Positions 48,040-58,523 of a DNA stretch of 64,000 nt are shown in pieces. Each line of letters begins with the position of its first letter. The stretch's first letter is position 1. The notes beneath the pieces were generated by a model that had not been told where the DNA came from, searched no databases, and was given only the letters and a program-made list of their open reading frames with translations. The DNA is from Burkholderiaceae bacterium. Lineage in GTDB: Bacteria; Pseudomonadota; Gammaproteobacteria; Burkholderiales; Burkholderiaceae_C. The translations under genes were made by a program, and so were the position numbers. The stretch covers positions 1-64,000 of the forward strand of contig SCQQ01000005.1 in NCBI GenBank assembly GCA_004299095.1, read 5' to 3'.

Positions 48040-48753
48040 GCGGACTCAGCGCGAATTGAGGTAGCGCCGGAGACGGCATCGCGCTTCGACGATGGGCGCT
48101 CTTGGCCGACAGGTGCCGCTGCCGGCCCCAAGGTGCAGAGGTGAGCGCGGTTCTTGCGGTCGCTGCGCACCACCTGTTCCAACCTGCGCGGGTTGCCCGT
48201 CCCATTCGCATCGCCTGCCTGAAATCCACGGCCCTTGTCCTCACCGGACGCGCCGAATTCGAATGCACCACACGCCAGTGACGATGCGGCCGTTGAAGCA
48301 GTCATTGCCAAGGCGTTGAAGTCGATTTCGAGGGTGCTGTTTACCGGCGGACGCGGACACGTCGCACAAAACGGACCTCCCGCAGCCAGATGGACCAACG
48401 CGGCACTCACCCGGTTGATCTCGGTCAACAGCCAGACGGCCCGAGGTGCCCAGAATGCGGGCTCGTTCATGGCTTCGCCTGCGCCGTGACGGCTGACTCA
48501 AGTGAACCGGCCGGCAACGCGCGCCGCGTCCCGTCTGTTCCTGGACACCGGAGTTTTCGCGCTGTTCTCTCTCCTGCCAGCGAACGCACCCGCCGGACGC
48601 GAATCGGCGTCGCGTATGAACACCGAATGAACGCGACGTTCAGCACCGGTTCACCAGGGCCTCCCAACAATCGCGGACAGGTGCAAAACGACATCGCGCA
48701 ACAGCAACCCGGTGCACGTCACGTACGTGGAAATCGGCACAAGGAGAGAACTG

Positions 48754-49170
48754 ATGAAACTGACCGCATACCCCATGGTTGCCGCGCTGTTGATCACGCT
48801 GGGCACGGCGGCGCTGCCGGCGCTGGCCGCTGACGACTGTGACGTGCCGATCGAGCGCTGGCAACCGCGCGAAGCCGTCCTGCAGATGGCCGCGAGCCGG
48901 GGCTGGAACGTCGAGCGCCTGAAGATCGACGACGGCTGCTACGAGCTGCGTGGCACCGACGCCGAAGGGCACCGCTTCAAGGCCAAGATTGATCCGGAGA
49001 CGCTGGCCACCGTCAAGATGAAAGTGCGCGAACGCAGCCGGGATCGAGACCGCAAGCACCGCGATGAAAGCCGCAATGCCACGCCGCTCCACCAGCCTCC
49101 AGGCGTCGCAAGTTCGGGCGCCACAGATCACTCGACCTCCGGTGCGTCGCCGCACAAACAAGTGGATTGA
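48754..49170 (+). CDS. PepSY-domain periplasmic protein
   Basis: Signal peptide MKLTAYPMVAALLITLGTAALPALAADD; LQMAASRGWNVERLKIDDGCYELRGTDAEGHRFKAKIDPET. Confidence 0.82.
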   Translation: MKLTAYPMVAALLITLGTAALPALAADDCDVPIERWQPREAVLQMAASRGWNVERLKIDDGCYELRGTDAEGHRFKAKIDPETLATVKMKVRERSRDRDRKHRDESRNATPLHQPPGVASSGATDHSTSGASPHKQVD

Positions 49171-49189
49171 ACCCATTCAACAAGGAGCC

Positions 49190-49672
49190 ATGACCATGTC
49201 CAAACCCGTCTTCACCACCTTCGCAGTCGCCTGCGCGATGGCTTTGCCGATGCTGGCCCACAGCCGACCGGTGACGATTTCGACCACCCTGAAGAACTAC
49301 GGCGGCAACGGCGCCTATCTGGCCGTTTACCTGACCGATGCCAAAGGCGCCTACGCCCGCACCTTGTGGGTGGCCGGCGGCAAGGCCAAGTATTACAAGC
49401 ATCTGAGCGACTGGACGCGTCTGTCCGCTGGCGACGCCAAGCGGCTCGACGGCGTCACCGGCGCGAGCGTCGGCGCCGGACGGACGCTGAAGGTCACCGC
49501 CGACCTGGCCGATGCGTTGATCGACGCCGGCTACGAAATCCGCGTGGACGCGGCGGCCGAAGACATGCGCGAAAGCCCGTCGGAAGTGCGCGTGCCGCTG
49601 ACCGCGGGCGGCAGTGGCAAGGCGCAGGCGGGAAAGCAGTACATCCAGTCGCTCACCTACCAACTGCAGTGA
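49190..49672 (+). CDS. DUF2271-family periplasmic protein, candidate flavinylation substrate
   Basis: TTLKNYGGNGAYLAVYLTDAKGAYARTLWVAGGKAKYYKHLSDW; LDGVTGASVGAG motif. Confidence 0.87.
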   Translation: MTMSKPVFTTFAVACAMALPMLAHSRPVTISTTLKNYGGNGAYLAVYLTDAKGAYARTLWVAGGKAKYYKHLSDWTRLSAGDAKRLDGVTGASVGAGRTLKVTADLADALIDAGYEIRVDAAAEDMRESPSEVRVPLTAGGSGKAQAGKQYIQSLTYQLQ

Positions 49673-49779
49673 CGACCCTGAGCGTGTTGCGCCCCGACCC
49701 GCGTTGACGCAAGTCGACCGGATGAAGTGGTGCGAGCGCTGCAAACCGACGGTCCCACCAAATCACGGAGAAGGACACC

Positions 49780-51984
49780 ATGACTTGGCGATTCCTGCAC
49801 CGCTGGCTCGGACTCGTGGCCGGCAGCGTGGCGCTGGTGCTCGGCATCAGCGGCGTCATTCTCGCGTCCTATGCCACGATCGATGCGTGGCGATCGGTAC
49901 CGGCTGCAGCCGATCTTCCCATCTCGACCCTCGCTGAGCGCGTAGCGCGCACCGTCAAGGGCGCCGAGCAGATCCGGCGCCTGCCCTCGGGCGACGTCGT
50001 CGTCTATTCATTTGACGGCGGCCAGGCCCGAACCGCGCGCATCGACCCGCTTGATGGCCGGGTGTTGGGCAGCTACCAACCCCCGGCCCTGTCGCGCTGG
50101 GTGAAAAACCTGCACCGCACCTTCCTCCTTGGTGACGCCGGGCGAGTTCTGGGCGCGAGCGTGGCGCTGGCGATGCTGTTGTTGTCGACTTCAGGGCTGG
50201 TGTTGATGGCACGCCGCATGGGTGGCTGGCGGCGCCTCGCTGGGCGCGTGCGCGGCAGCACGCTGCAACGCGTGCACGTGGTGACGGGACGCGTGGCGGT
50301 CGGGGTGCTGGCGCTCACTTCGGTCACCGCGCTCTACATGAGCGCTGCAACCTTCAGCCTGGTTCCCGTGGAAAGCAGCGACGACCCGGACGTCACGTCG
50401 CAAGCAGCAACCGCTGGCGATCTGCCGGCGATCGAGCTGCCGCTGCTGCAAACGCTTCGCGTCCGGGATTTGCGCAAGCTGAGCTTCCCGTCCGCGAGCG
50501 ACCCGCAAGACACCTGGGAAGTGGCGACCAACCAGGGTTCTGGCTGGATCGACCGCCACACCGGAAAAACCCTGGCCTGGGCGAACGCAGCGCCCGCGCA
50601 ACGCATTTACGACTGGGTGCTGCTGCTGCACACCGGTGACGGGGCGTGGGTGTGGGCGCTGGTGCTGGCCGCGATGGGCGCGAGCATTCCGCTCTTCTGG
50701 GCGACCGGCTTGTTGCTGTGGCGGCAGGCGCGGCGCCAGACGCCAAAAATCCGTGACAACAGCGCGCTGCGCGGCGCCGAAGTACTGCTTTTCGTGGCAA
50801 GCGAAAGCGGCTCCACTTGGGGCTTTGCGGAAGCCCTGCACCGCGCGTTCGTCCAAGCGGGGCAGCGCGTGCACACCGGCGGGCTGGAACGTTTCCAGGC
50901 CGGATCGGCCCGGCAAATTTTCGTCCTGGCCGCCACCTACGGCGACGGCCAGGCGCCGGCGCATGCGGCGCGAGCATTGGAGCGCATCGCCGCGCAGCCC
51001 GCCAGCGCGGCCCCGGTCACCGTGCTGGGCTTTGGTGACCGCCAGTTTGGCGCCTTTTGCGCTTTTGCCGAAGCGCTCGACAAGCAGCTCCGCGTCCAGG
51101 GTTGGGGTGAGACGTTGCCGCTGGAGCGCATTCACCAGCAGTCGGCGCAACAGTTCGCGCGCTGGGGCGAAACGCTTGCCAAGGCGCTGCGCCAGCCGCT
51201 GCGAATCGATTACGTGCCACGCGTGCCGCCGACCACGACGCTCACGCTCGTATCGCGCCAGGACTTTGCCGGCGGCGCGGGCCAGCCGGCGGCCATCCTG
51301 CGGTTCGCCTGGCCGCGGCAGGGAACCCTTGCATGGCTCTCCGGGCGCGCGCTGCCGCACTTTGCCGCCGGTGACCTCGTCGGCATCGTGGCGCCGGACG
51401 TCAGCGTGCCACGCTACTACTCCCTGGCTTCGAGCTGGCGCGACGGATTCCTTGAAATCTGCGTGCGCAAGCTGCCGGAAGGCGTGTGCTCGGTTTTCCT
51501 GCATGCACTCAAACCCGGCGACACCGTCCAGGTTTTCATCAAGGCCAACCCCGGCTTCACGCTCGAGCGATCGCACGCCCCGGTGTTGCTGATCGGCGCC
51601 GGCACCGGCGTCGCGCCGCTCGCCGGTTTCATTCGCGGCAACCGCAAGCGCCATCCCATGCACTTGTTTTTCGGCTCGCGCGATCCGGCCAAGGACTTCT
51701 ATTTCGGGCACGAAATCGAGCGCTGGCTCGATGCCGGCCAACTCGCCAGCCTGCGCACCGCGTTCTCGCGGACGCCGGAGGGCGGCGGCTACGTGCAGGA
51801 CGCGCTGCGCCGCGATGCCAAACGCATTCAGGAACTCGCGGCCCAGGGTGCCATCGTCCGCGTCTGCGGCAGCCGCCCGATGGCGCAAGGCGTGGTCGAC
51901 GCGCTCAACGACATCCTGGGCGCGGTGAAGCTCAGCGTGCAACAACTCAAGGCCGGTGGGCGCTATGCCGAAGACGTGTTTTGA
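49780..51984 (+). CDS. PepSY-TM / flavodoxin / FAD-NAD(P)-binding reductase fusion
   Basis: N-terminal PepSY TM helices; VLLFVASESGSTWGFAEALHRAF flavodoxin; LIGAGTGVAPLAGFIRGNRKRHPMHLFFGSRDPAKDFYFG. Confidence 0.92.
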   Translation: MTWRFLHRWLGLVAGSVALVLGISGVILASYATIDAWRSVPAAADLPISTLAERVARTVKGAEQIRRLPSGDVVVYSFDGGQARTARIDPLDGRVLGSYQPPALSRWVKNLHRTFLLGDAGRVLGASVALAMLLLSTSGLVLMARRMGGWRRLAGRVRGSTLQRVHVVTGRVAVGVLALTSVTALYMSAATFSLVPVESSDDPDVTSQAATAGDLPAIELPLLQTLRVRDLRKLSFPSASDPQDTWEVATNQGSGWIDRHTGKTLAWANAAPAQRIYDWVLLLHTGDGAWVWALVLAAMGASIPLFWATGLLLWRQARRQTPKIRDNSALRGAEVLLFVASESGSTWGFAEALHRAFVQAGQRVHTGGLERFQAGSARQIFVLAATYGDGQAPAHAARALERIAAQPASAAPVTVLGFGDRQFGAFCAFAEALDKQLRVQGWGETLPLERIHQQSAQQFARWGETLAKALRQPLRIDYVPRVPPTTTLTLVSRQDFAGGAGQPAAILRFAWPRQGTLAWLSGRALPHFAAGDLVGIVAPDVSVPRYYSLASSWRDGFLEICVRKLPEGVCSVFLHALKPGDTVQVFIKANPGFTLERSHAPVLLIGAGTGVAPLAGFIRGNRKRHPMHLFFGSRDPAKDFYFGHEIERWLDAGQLASLRTAFSRTPEGGGYVQDALRRDAKRIQELAAQGAIVRVCGSRPMAQGVVDALNDILGAVKLSVQQLKAGGRYAEDVF

Positions 51985-52969
51985 CTCGACTTCCCGGCAG
52001 CTTTCAGGCGCGTCTGACGGTCGGACAAGGCTGAAGCTGAGCGGCCCGACGATGGGCACGCGTTGGTCGCTCGTCTGCGATGCCGGCCCGGCCGTGAATG
52101 CCGCCGACCTGCAGCGCGCGCTCGCTGCCGCCGTGGACGAAGTCGATTGCCAGATGTCGCCCTGGAAGCCCGACAGCGACCTGATGCGCCTCAACGCAGC
52201 GCCGCCAGAACAGTGGGTCGCGCTGCCGGCGGCAACGGTCGAAGTGCTCGCCCGTGCGCTCGAAGTCTCGCGGCAAAGCGCGGGCGCCTTCGACCCCGCG
52301 GTGGGAGCGCTGGTCAACGCCTGGGGCTTCGGCGCGGCGCGCGCCGCGCCCGACACAGTAGCGATCCGTTCTGCCCGCTCAGAGGGCGGGCGGCCCGCGT
52401 ATCGCTGGCTGGAGCTGGATCACGCCGCCGGCCGGGCGTGCAAGCGCGCGCCATTCAAGCTCGACTTGTGCGGCGTCGCCAAAGGCTACGCGGTCGATCG
52501 CATGGTCGCGGTGCTGCAAAAACGCGGTGTGGCGCATGCGCTCGCTGCCATCGACGGCGAGCTGCGCGCCATCGGCAGCCAGGCGGACGGCCGCCCTTGG
52601 GCGGTGGCGCTGGAGAGCCCGCTGGACGACCAACGGGCTGTGCACGCCGTCATCGAAGTGCAGGACCTGGCGCTCGCAACCTCGGGCGACTACCGGCATT
52701 TCGTGCAGGCCGGCAGCGTGCGCATCGCCCACACCATGGACGGACGCGCAGGCGTGCCGGTGAACAACGGCGTCGCCTCGGTCACGGTGCTGGCGCGCGA
52801 CTGCATGAGCGCCGACGCCTGGGCCACCGCGCTGCTCGTGGCAGGAGCGGACGAAGGCCTGGCGCTGGCGCAGCGCTTCGGCCTGGAGGTGCTGTTCCTG
52901 CTGCGGCGCGACGGACAATTGGTCGAACTCGGCTTGGGGCGCTTTGCGGCGTTGCCGTCCCCGCAGTGA
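51956..52969 (+). CDS. apbE: FAD:protein FMN transferase (ApbE family)
   Basis: GPTMGTRWSLVCD; SAGAFDPAVGALVNAWGFG; LDLCGVAKGYAVDRMV; IAHTMDGRAGVPVNNGVASVTVLA. Confidence 0.93.
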   Translation: MGAMPKTCFDSTSRQLSGASDGRTRLKLSGPTMGTRWSLVCDAGPAVNAADLQRALAAAVDEVDCQMSPWKPDSDLMRLNAAPPEQWVALPAATVEVLARALEVSRQSAGAFDPAVGALVNAWGFGAARAAPDTVAIRSARSEGGRPAYRWLELDHAAGRACKRAPFKLDLCGVAKGYAVDRMVAVLQKRGVAHALAAIDGELRAIGSQADGRPWAVALESPLDDQRAVHAVIEVQDLALATSGDYRHFVQAGSVRIAHTMDGRAGVPVNNGVASVTVLARDCMSADAWATALLVAGADEGLALAQRFGLEVLFLLRRDGQLVELGLGRFAALPSPQ

Positions 52970-53248
52970 GACGGGCCGGACGAACCGCAAATTCGGGCGT
53001 ATCGAACGCCCTCTTGGCGCCGCGTTCGTTCGCTTGGAAAAAACCTGATCGAGATTGCGCCACGAAGCGTGCGCCGGCCTGGAAGCCGCAGTGCGCCTCG
53101 CCACCCTCGAATTCCGCTCTCCACCGGCTGTGGAAGTGGAGTGGAGCAGAGCCGGGCCGGAACGGGGCGTTGACGCCCATTCGTCGTCGTGAGCGCACCA
53201 ATAGACCTTTCAATCTTCAAGGTTTTGATCGAGCGCGTCGTTATCTAT

Positions 53249-53272
53249 AAGATAGTAACTACTCACTATCTT
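53249..53272. promoter_or_regulatory. Candidate TetR operator
   Basis: AAGATAGT-AACTACTC-ACTATCTT, 8-bp perfect arms, AT-rich, 16 bp before the regulator start. Confidence 0.75.
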
Positions 53273-53287
53273 CTATCACGCGATGCC

Positions 53288-53896
53288 ATGAATGAACCGA
53301 ACCATTACCTGTCCGCAGACGATCGGCGCGCTGCCACGGTGGGCGCAGTCGTCGAACTCGCCGCCGAGCAAAACCCGGCGCAAATCACCACCGCCGTGAT
53401 CGCCCAGCACATGGGCGTCACGCAGGGCGCGCTGTTCCGCCACTTCCAGAACAAGGACGCCATCCTGCAGGCGACCATGGCGTGGGTGAGCAAACGCCTG
53501 CTCGCGCGCGTCGACCGGGCGGCGCGCGGTGCGGCGTCGCCGCTGGCGGCACTGGAGGCGATCTTCCGGACGCATACCGATTTCCTGGCGAAGTACCCGG
53601 GAGTCCCGCGCATGGTGTTCGGCCAGTTGCAGCGGCCTGAAAAGACCGCCGCCAAGGAACTGGTGCAGTCCATGCTGGCGCGGTACGGCGCACGAGTGCG
53701 CACGCTCCTCGCCGACGGCAAGGCGAGCGGGGAACTCGATGCCGCACTCGACGTGGATGCCGCGGCGCTGCTGTTCATCGGAACGATCCAGGGGCTCGTC
53801 ATGCAGTCGCTGCTGGCGGACGATCCCCGGCGCATCCACACGGGCGCTGCGCCGGCGTTTGCCATCTACCGTCGCGGCATCGCGAGCGCCTCATGA
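53288..53896 (+). CDS. TetR/AcrR-family regulator
   Basis: ITTAVIAQHMGVTQGALFRHFQNKDAILQATMAWV. Confidence 0.92.
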   Translation: MNEPNHYLSADDRRAATVGAVVELAAEQNPAQITTAVIAQHMGVTQGALFRHFQNKDAILQATMAWVSKRLLARVDRAARGAASPLAALEAIFRTHTDFLAKYPGVPRMVFGQLQRPEKTAAKELVQSMLARYGARVRTLLADGKASGELDAALDVDAAALLFIGTIQGLVMQSLLADDPRRIHTGAAPAFAIYRRGIASAS

Positions 53897-55044
53897 AATT
53901 CCCGCGTCTGCAACGCCGCACGCTGGCACTGATCGCGGTGACGCTGCCGCTGGCGCTGGCCTTCATTTACGTCGCCGTGCGCTCCGGACCGCTGGCGCCA
54001 GTGGCCGTCACGGTCACGACGGTCGAATCCCAAGGCATCACGCCTGCGCTGGCCGGCATTGGCACGGTACAGGCGCGCTACACCTACAAGATCGGCCCAA
54101 CCGCAGCCGGACGCGTGCTGCGGCTCGACGTGCACGTCGGCGATACGGTCAAGGCCGGTCAAGTGCTGGGGGAAATGGATCCGGTTGACCTGGATGCACG
54201 TCTGCGCGCGCAGCAAGCGACGATCAAGAGCGCCGACGCCGCGGCGCGCCAGTCCGAAACCCGGCAGTCCTTTGCCCGCACGCAGGCCACGCGTTATGCG
54301 CAACTGCTGGCCGTCAAGGGCACCAGCGAGGAAGTCGCCGTCACCAAGCGGCAGGACCTGACGCTGGCCGACGCCGCACTGGCTGCGGCGCGTGCTGACA
54401 GCGCGCGACTGCGGGCGGAGTTGCAGGCGTTGCGTGCGCAGCGCGACAACCTCAAGCTGGTTGCGCCGGTGGCCGGCCTGGTGACGGCGCGCGACGTCGA
54501 TCCCGGAACCACCGTGGTCGCAGGCCAGGCGGTGGTCGAGCTGATCGACCCGGCGAGCCTGTGGGTCGATGCGCGCTTCGACCAGATCAGCGCCGCGGGC
54601 CTCGCCGCCGGCCTGCCCGCGCGCATCGCGCTGCGTTCCGGCCAGAACCGGAGTGTCGACGGCCGCGTGCTGCGCGTCGAACCGCGCGCCGACGCCGTGA
54701 CCGAGGAAACGCTGGCCAAGACCACCTTCGACGAACTGCCGAACGTGCTGCCGCCCATCGGCGAGCTCGCCGAAGTCACGGTGCAACTGGCCCCGCTGCC
54801 GGCCGCGCCGACGATCCCCAACGCCGCTCTCCGCACCGTGGGCGGTAAGCGCGGCGTCTGGAAAGTCGTGCACAGCGCCCTGAAGTTCACGCCCATCGAG
54901 GTCGGGCGCTCCGACCTCGAGGGCCGGGTGCAGGTACGCGCGGGACTCGCGGCGGGTGATCGCGTGGTCGTCTACGGCGAGAAGCCGCTCACCACGAGGA
55001 GCCGGATCCACGTGGTCGAGCGCCTGCCTGGAGTGGCGCCATGA
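53893..55044 (+). CDS. HlyD-family periplasmic adaptor
   Basis: YKIGPTAAGRVLRLDVHVGDTVKAGQVLGEMDPVDLDARL; ATGA overlap with tetR. Confidence 0.93.
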   Translation: MKFPRLQRRTLALIAVTLPLALAFIYVAVRSGPLAPVAVTVTTVESQGITPALAGIGTVQARYTYKIGPTAAGRVLRLDVHVGDTVKAGQVLGEMDPVDLDARLRAQQATIKSADAAARQSETRQSFARTQATRYAQLLAVKGTSEEVAVTKRQDLTLADAALAAARADSARLRAELQALRAQRDNLKLVAPVAGLVTARDVDPGTTVVAGQAVVELIDPASLWVDARFDQISAAGLAAGLPARIALRSGQNRSVDGRVLRVEPRADAVTEETLAKTTFDELPNVLPPIGELAEVTVQLAPLPAAPTIPNAALRTVGGKRGVWKVVHSALKFTPIEVGRSDLEGRVQVRAGLAAGDRVVVYGEKPLTTRSRIHVVERLPGVAP

Positions 55045-56240
55045 TCAGCCTGGCCGGGCGCGACATCCTCCATGCTTGGGGAAAATTCATTTTCACGGGC
55101 GTCGGCCTGGGCCTGCTGATCGGCGTGACGCTGACCATGGCCGGCGTCTATCGCGGTATGGTCGACGACGGCGAGGTGCTGCTCGATGCGAGCGGCGCCG
55201 ACCTGTGGGTGGTGCAGAAAGACACGCTCGGGCCCTACGCCGAATCGTCCAGCATCCCGGACGACTTGTGGCGCAGCATCCGCACCACGCCTGGCGTGGC
55301 GCAAGCGGCGAACGTCACCTACCTCACCATGCAGGTGCGCCAGGGCAACCGCGACGTGCGCGCCATGGTGGTCGGCATCACTGCGGGCGAACCGGGTGAC
55401 CCGGGTTGGCCGCCTCAGCTCGTTGCCGGACGCCAGATCACGCGCGGCCATTACGAAGCGGTGGCCGACGTGGCCAGCGGCTTTGCGTTGGGCGACGTGC
55501 TCACGATCCGGCGCAACCACTTCACCGTGGTGGGGCTGACGCGGCGCATGGTGTCGTCGAGCGGCGACCCGATGGTGTTCATTCCGCTCAAGGACGCGCA
55601 GGAGGCGCAATTCCTCAAGGACAACGACGCCATCCTGATGCAGCGCCGCCGCACCGAAGCCAATCCCGCCTTCAACCGCGCCGGCGTGCCCGGCTTGCTG
55701 GATGCGGTGCTCGCCTCGCAAACCACCAACAGCCAGGTGAACGCCGTGCTGGTGCGCATCCGGCCCGAATTCACGCCCGAACAGGTGGCCGCGCCGATCC
55801 GCCGCTGGCAGCGCCTGACGGTCTACGACCGCGCGCAAATGCAGAACATCCTGCTGACCAAGCTCATCGCCACTTCGGCCAAGCAAATCGGCATGTTCCT
55901 GGTGATCCTGGCGGTGGTCTGCGCGGCCATCGTCGCCTTCATCATCTACACGCTGACGATGGACAAGATCCGCGAGATCGCGGTCCTCAAGCTGATCGGC
56001 ACGCGCAACCGCACGATCGCCGGAATGATCCTGCAGCAGGCGCTGGTCCTCGGGGTGATCGGCTTCGTTGTCGGCAAGATCAGCGCCACGTTTGCGGCGC
56101 CGGTTTTCCCGAAATACGTCCTGCTCGTTCCCCGGGATTCGATCGCCGGCCTGTTTGCCGTGCTCGCCATCTGCGTCGTCGCCAGCATCGTCGCCATCCG
56201 CATGGCGCTCAAGGTCGATCCAGCCGAAGCGATCGGATGA
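55041..56240 (+). CDS. ABC transporter permease (MacB/FtsX-like)
   Basis: MISLAGRDILHAWGKFIFTGVGLGLLIGVTLTMAGVYRG; C-terminal TM helices. Confidence 0.92.
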   Translation: MISLAGRDILHAWGKFIFTGVGLGLLIGVTLTMAGVYRGMVDDGEVLLDASGADLWVVQKDTLGPYAESSSIPDDLWRSIRTTPGVAQAANVTYLTMQVRQGNRDVRAMVVGITAGEPGDPGWPPQLVAGRQITRGHYEAVADVASGFALGDVLTIRRNHFTVVGLTRRMVSSSGDPMVFIPLKDAQEAQFLKDNDAILMQRRRTEANPAFNRAGVPGLLDAVLASQTTNSQVNAVLVRIRPEFTPEQVAAPIRRWQRLTVYDRAQMQNILLTKLIATSAKQIGMFLVILAVVCAAIVAFIIYTLTMDKIREIAVLKLIGTRNRTIAGMILQQALVLGVIGFVVGKISATFAAPVFPKYVLLVPRDSIAGLFAVLAICVVASIVAIRMALKVDPAEAIG

Positions 56241-56244
56241 CGCG

Positions 56245-56955
56245 ATGAACGCCAAAGGCATCCGCATCGAAAACCTGAGCAAGCGCTACGGCTCGGGCGA
56301 CACCGCCGTGCTGGCGCTCAAGGACGTGAACATGCAGGTCGCGCCGGGCGAAGTGGTCGGCCTGATCGGTCCTTCCGGCTCGGGCAAGAGCACACTGCTC
56401 AAGTGCCTGGGCGCGGTGATCGACCCGACCGCAGGTCGGATGACGCTGGGCGAGGAAGTGATTTACGACAACGGCTGGAAAGTGCGCGACCTGCGGGCGT
56501 TGCGCCGCGACCGGATCGGCTTCGTCTTCCAGTCGCCGTATCTCATTCCGTTCCTCGACGTCACCGACAACGTCGCGCTCTTGCCCATGCTGGCCGGCGT
56601 GGGCAATGCCGAAGCGCGCCGGCGGGCGCTCGACCTGCTCACCGCGCTCGACGTCCAGCACCGCGCGGGCGCAATGCCGGCGCAGCTTTCGGGCGGCGAG
56701 CAGCAGCGCGTGGCGATCGCCCGCGGGCTGGTCAACCGGCCGCCGGTGGTTCTGGCCGACGAGCCGACCGCGCCGCTGGATTCCACGCGCGCGATGGCGG
56801 TGGTGCGCATCTTGAACGAGATGGCGCACAAGTACGAAACCGCAGTCATCGTCGTCACGCACGACGAAAAAATCATCCCGACCTTCAAGCGCATCTACCA
56901 CATTCGCGACGGCGCCACGCAAGAAGAAGCGGGCGAAGGCCGCAGCTTCGATTGA
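56245..56955 (+). CDS. ABC transporter ATP-binding protein
   Basis: GLIGPSGSGKSTLLKCLGA Walker A; LSGGEQQRVAIARGLVNRPPVVLADEPTAPLD. Confidence 0.95.
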   Translation: MNAKGIRIENLSKRYGSGDTAVLALKDVNMQVAPGEVVGLIGPSGSGKSTLLKCLGAVIDPTAGRMTLGEEVIYDNGWKVRDLRALRRDRIGFVFQSPYLIPFLDVTDNVALLPMLAGVGNAEARRRALDLLTALDVQHRAGAMPAQLSGGEQQRVAIARGLVNRPPVVLADEPTAPLDSTRAMAVVRILNEMAHKYETAVIVVTHDEKIIPTFKRIYHIRDGATQEEAGEGRSFD

Positions 56956-57002
56956 ACGCGACCGGCTTTCCGCCCAGCGCCATCCATCCAAGGAACAGCC
57001 CA

Positions 57003-58523
57003 ATGGTCCACCTCGACTCCATCCGCCGCCTCCCGCCCGAACGCGGTCGCGTGACCGCCTGCGCGCGTTGCCGCCCGGCGCTCACGCTGCTCATGGCCGC
57101 AGCGCTTGCCGCCTGCAGTGCCGGCCCGGATTTCCGCCGGCCATCCCCTCCGGCAGTCTCGGCCTACACGGCCGCACCTGTCCCGGCAGTGACCGCATCG
57201 GCACCGACCCGCCTGGGTGCGGCGCAGCATCTGGTTGCCGCCACGCAGGTGAGCGCGGAGTGGTGGCGCGCGCTCGGCAACGCCGATCTCGACGCCTGGA
57301 TCGACCAGGCCCTGATCGCCAGTCCGACCCTGGCCGCCGCGCAGGCGACGCTGCGCCAGGCCCGCGAGCTGTACGCGGCCCAGGCTGGCGCAACGTCGTA
57401 TCCGCAAGTCGATGCCAGTGCCGGTGCCAGCCGCCAGCGCATGAACCCCGCCGCGCTCGGACAAGCGGGTGCTGCCCGCGACTTCGAGCTCTACAACGCC
57501 GGCATCGGCGTGCGCTACCGGCTCGATTTGGCCGGCGGCAACCGGCGCGCGCTCGAAGCGTTGGCGGCGCGCAGCGAATACCGCCGCCACGAACTCGACG
57601 GTGCGCGCCTCGCCCTGGCAGCGCAAATCACCAGCACGGCGATCACCGACGCCCGGTTGGCAGGACAAATCGCGGCCACTGAGACACAGTTGCAGGCGCA
57701 GGACGAACAGATGGAGGTGACGCGCCAGCGTGTCGCGCTTGGCCAGGCGGCGGCAAGCGAACTGCTGGCGCTGCGCGCGCAAACCGAGCAACTGCGCGCC
57801 ACCCTGCCAACGCTGCAAAAGCAGCGTGAGCAAAGCGAACACCTGCTCGCCATGCTGGCCGGGCAAGCCCCGGGCGCGGCCCGAGTACCTGCCTTCACGC
57901 TGGATCGCTTCACGCTGCCCGCCGAACTGCCGCTGATCGTCCCCTCCGAACTGGTTCGCCGCCGTCCCGATATTCGCGGCGCCGAAGCGCTGCTGCACGC
58001 CGCCAACGCGGACTACGGCGTGGCGGTCGCCAAGCTCTACCCGCAGATCAACCTAAGCGCCAGCCTGGGGTCGCAAGCCTTGAGCGCAGGCGCTTTGTTC
58101 GGTGGCGGCTCGGCCGTGTGGAGTCTGATCGGCCAGTTGACGCAACCGCTCTTCAATCCGGGATTGCCGGCGGAAAAGCGCGCTTCGCTCGCCGCGCTCG
58201 ATGCCGCTGCGGCCAATTACCGGGTCGTGGTACTCGGTGCGCTGCGTGAAGTTGCCGACGCGCTGCGGGCGCTGGACCATGACGCGCAAACGCTCGCCTC
58301 ATTGGCCGCCGCCGATACGGCGGCGCGAGCGGAGCTGGACAGCGTGCGCCAGCAGTACGCACTCGGCACCGCAAGTTACGTGCAAGTGCTGGTCGCGCGC
58401 CAGCAAACCGACCAGAGCCGCGGCGGCCTGGTTGCGGCGCAAGCGCAGCGCCTCACCGACAGCGTGGCGCTGCTGCAGGCGCTGGGCGGGGGCGCCACGC
58501 GCGGCGCCGATGATCCGGCGTAA
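57003..58523 (+). CDS. Efflux outer-membrane lipoprotein (OprM/NodT family)
   Basis: LTLLMAAALAACSAGPDFRRPSPP; VPSELVRRRPDIRGAEALLHAANADYGVAVAKLYPQINLSAS. Confidence 0.93.
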   Translation: MVHLDSIRRLPPERGRVTACARCRPALTLLMAAALAACSAGPDFRRPSPPAVSAYTAAPVPAVTASAPTRLGAAQHLVAATQVSAEWWRALGNADLDAWIDQALIASPTLAAAQATLRQARELYAAQAGATSYPQVDASAGASRQRMNPAALGQAGAARDFELYNAGIGVRYRLDLAGGNRRALEALAARSEYRRHELDGARLALAAQITSTAITDARLAGQIAATETQLQAQDEQMEVTRQRVALGQAAASELLALRAQTEQLRATLPTLQKQREQSEHLLAMLAGQAPGAARVPAFTLDRFTLPAELPLIVPSELVRRRPDIRGAEALLHAANADYGVAVAKLYPQINLSASLGSQALSAGALFGGGSAVWSLIGQLTQPLFNPGLPAEKRASLAALDAAAANYRVVVLGALREVADALRALDHDAQTLASLAAADTAARAELDSVRQQYALGTASYVQVLVARQQTDQSRGGLVAAQAQRLTDSVALLQALGGGATRGADDPA

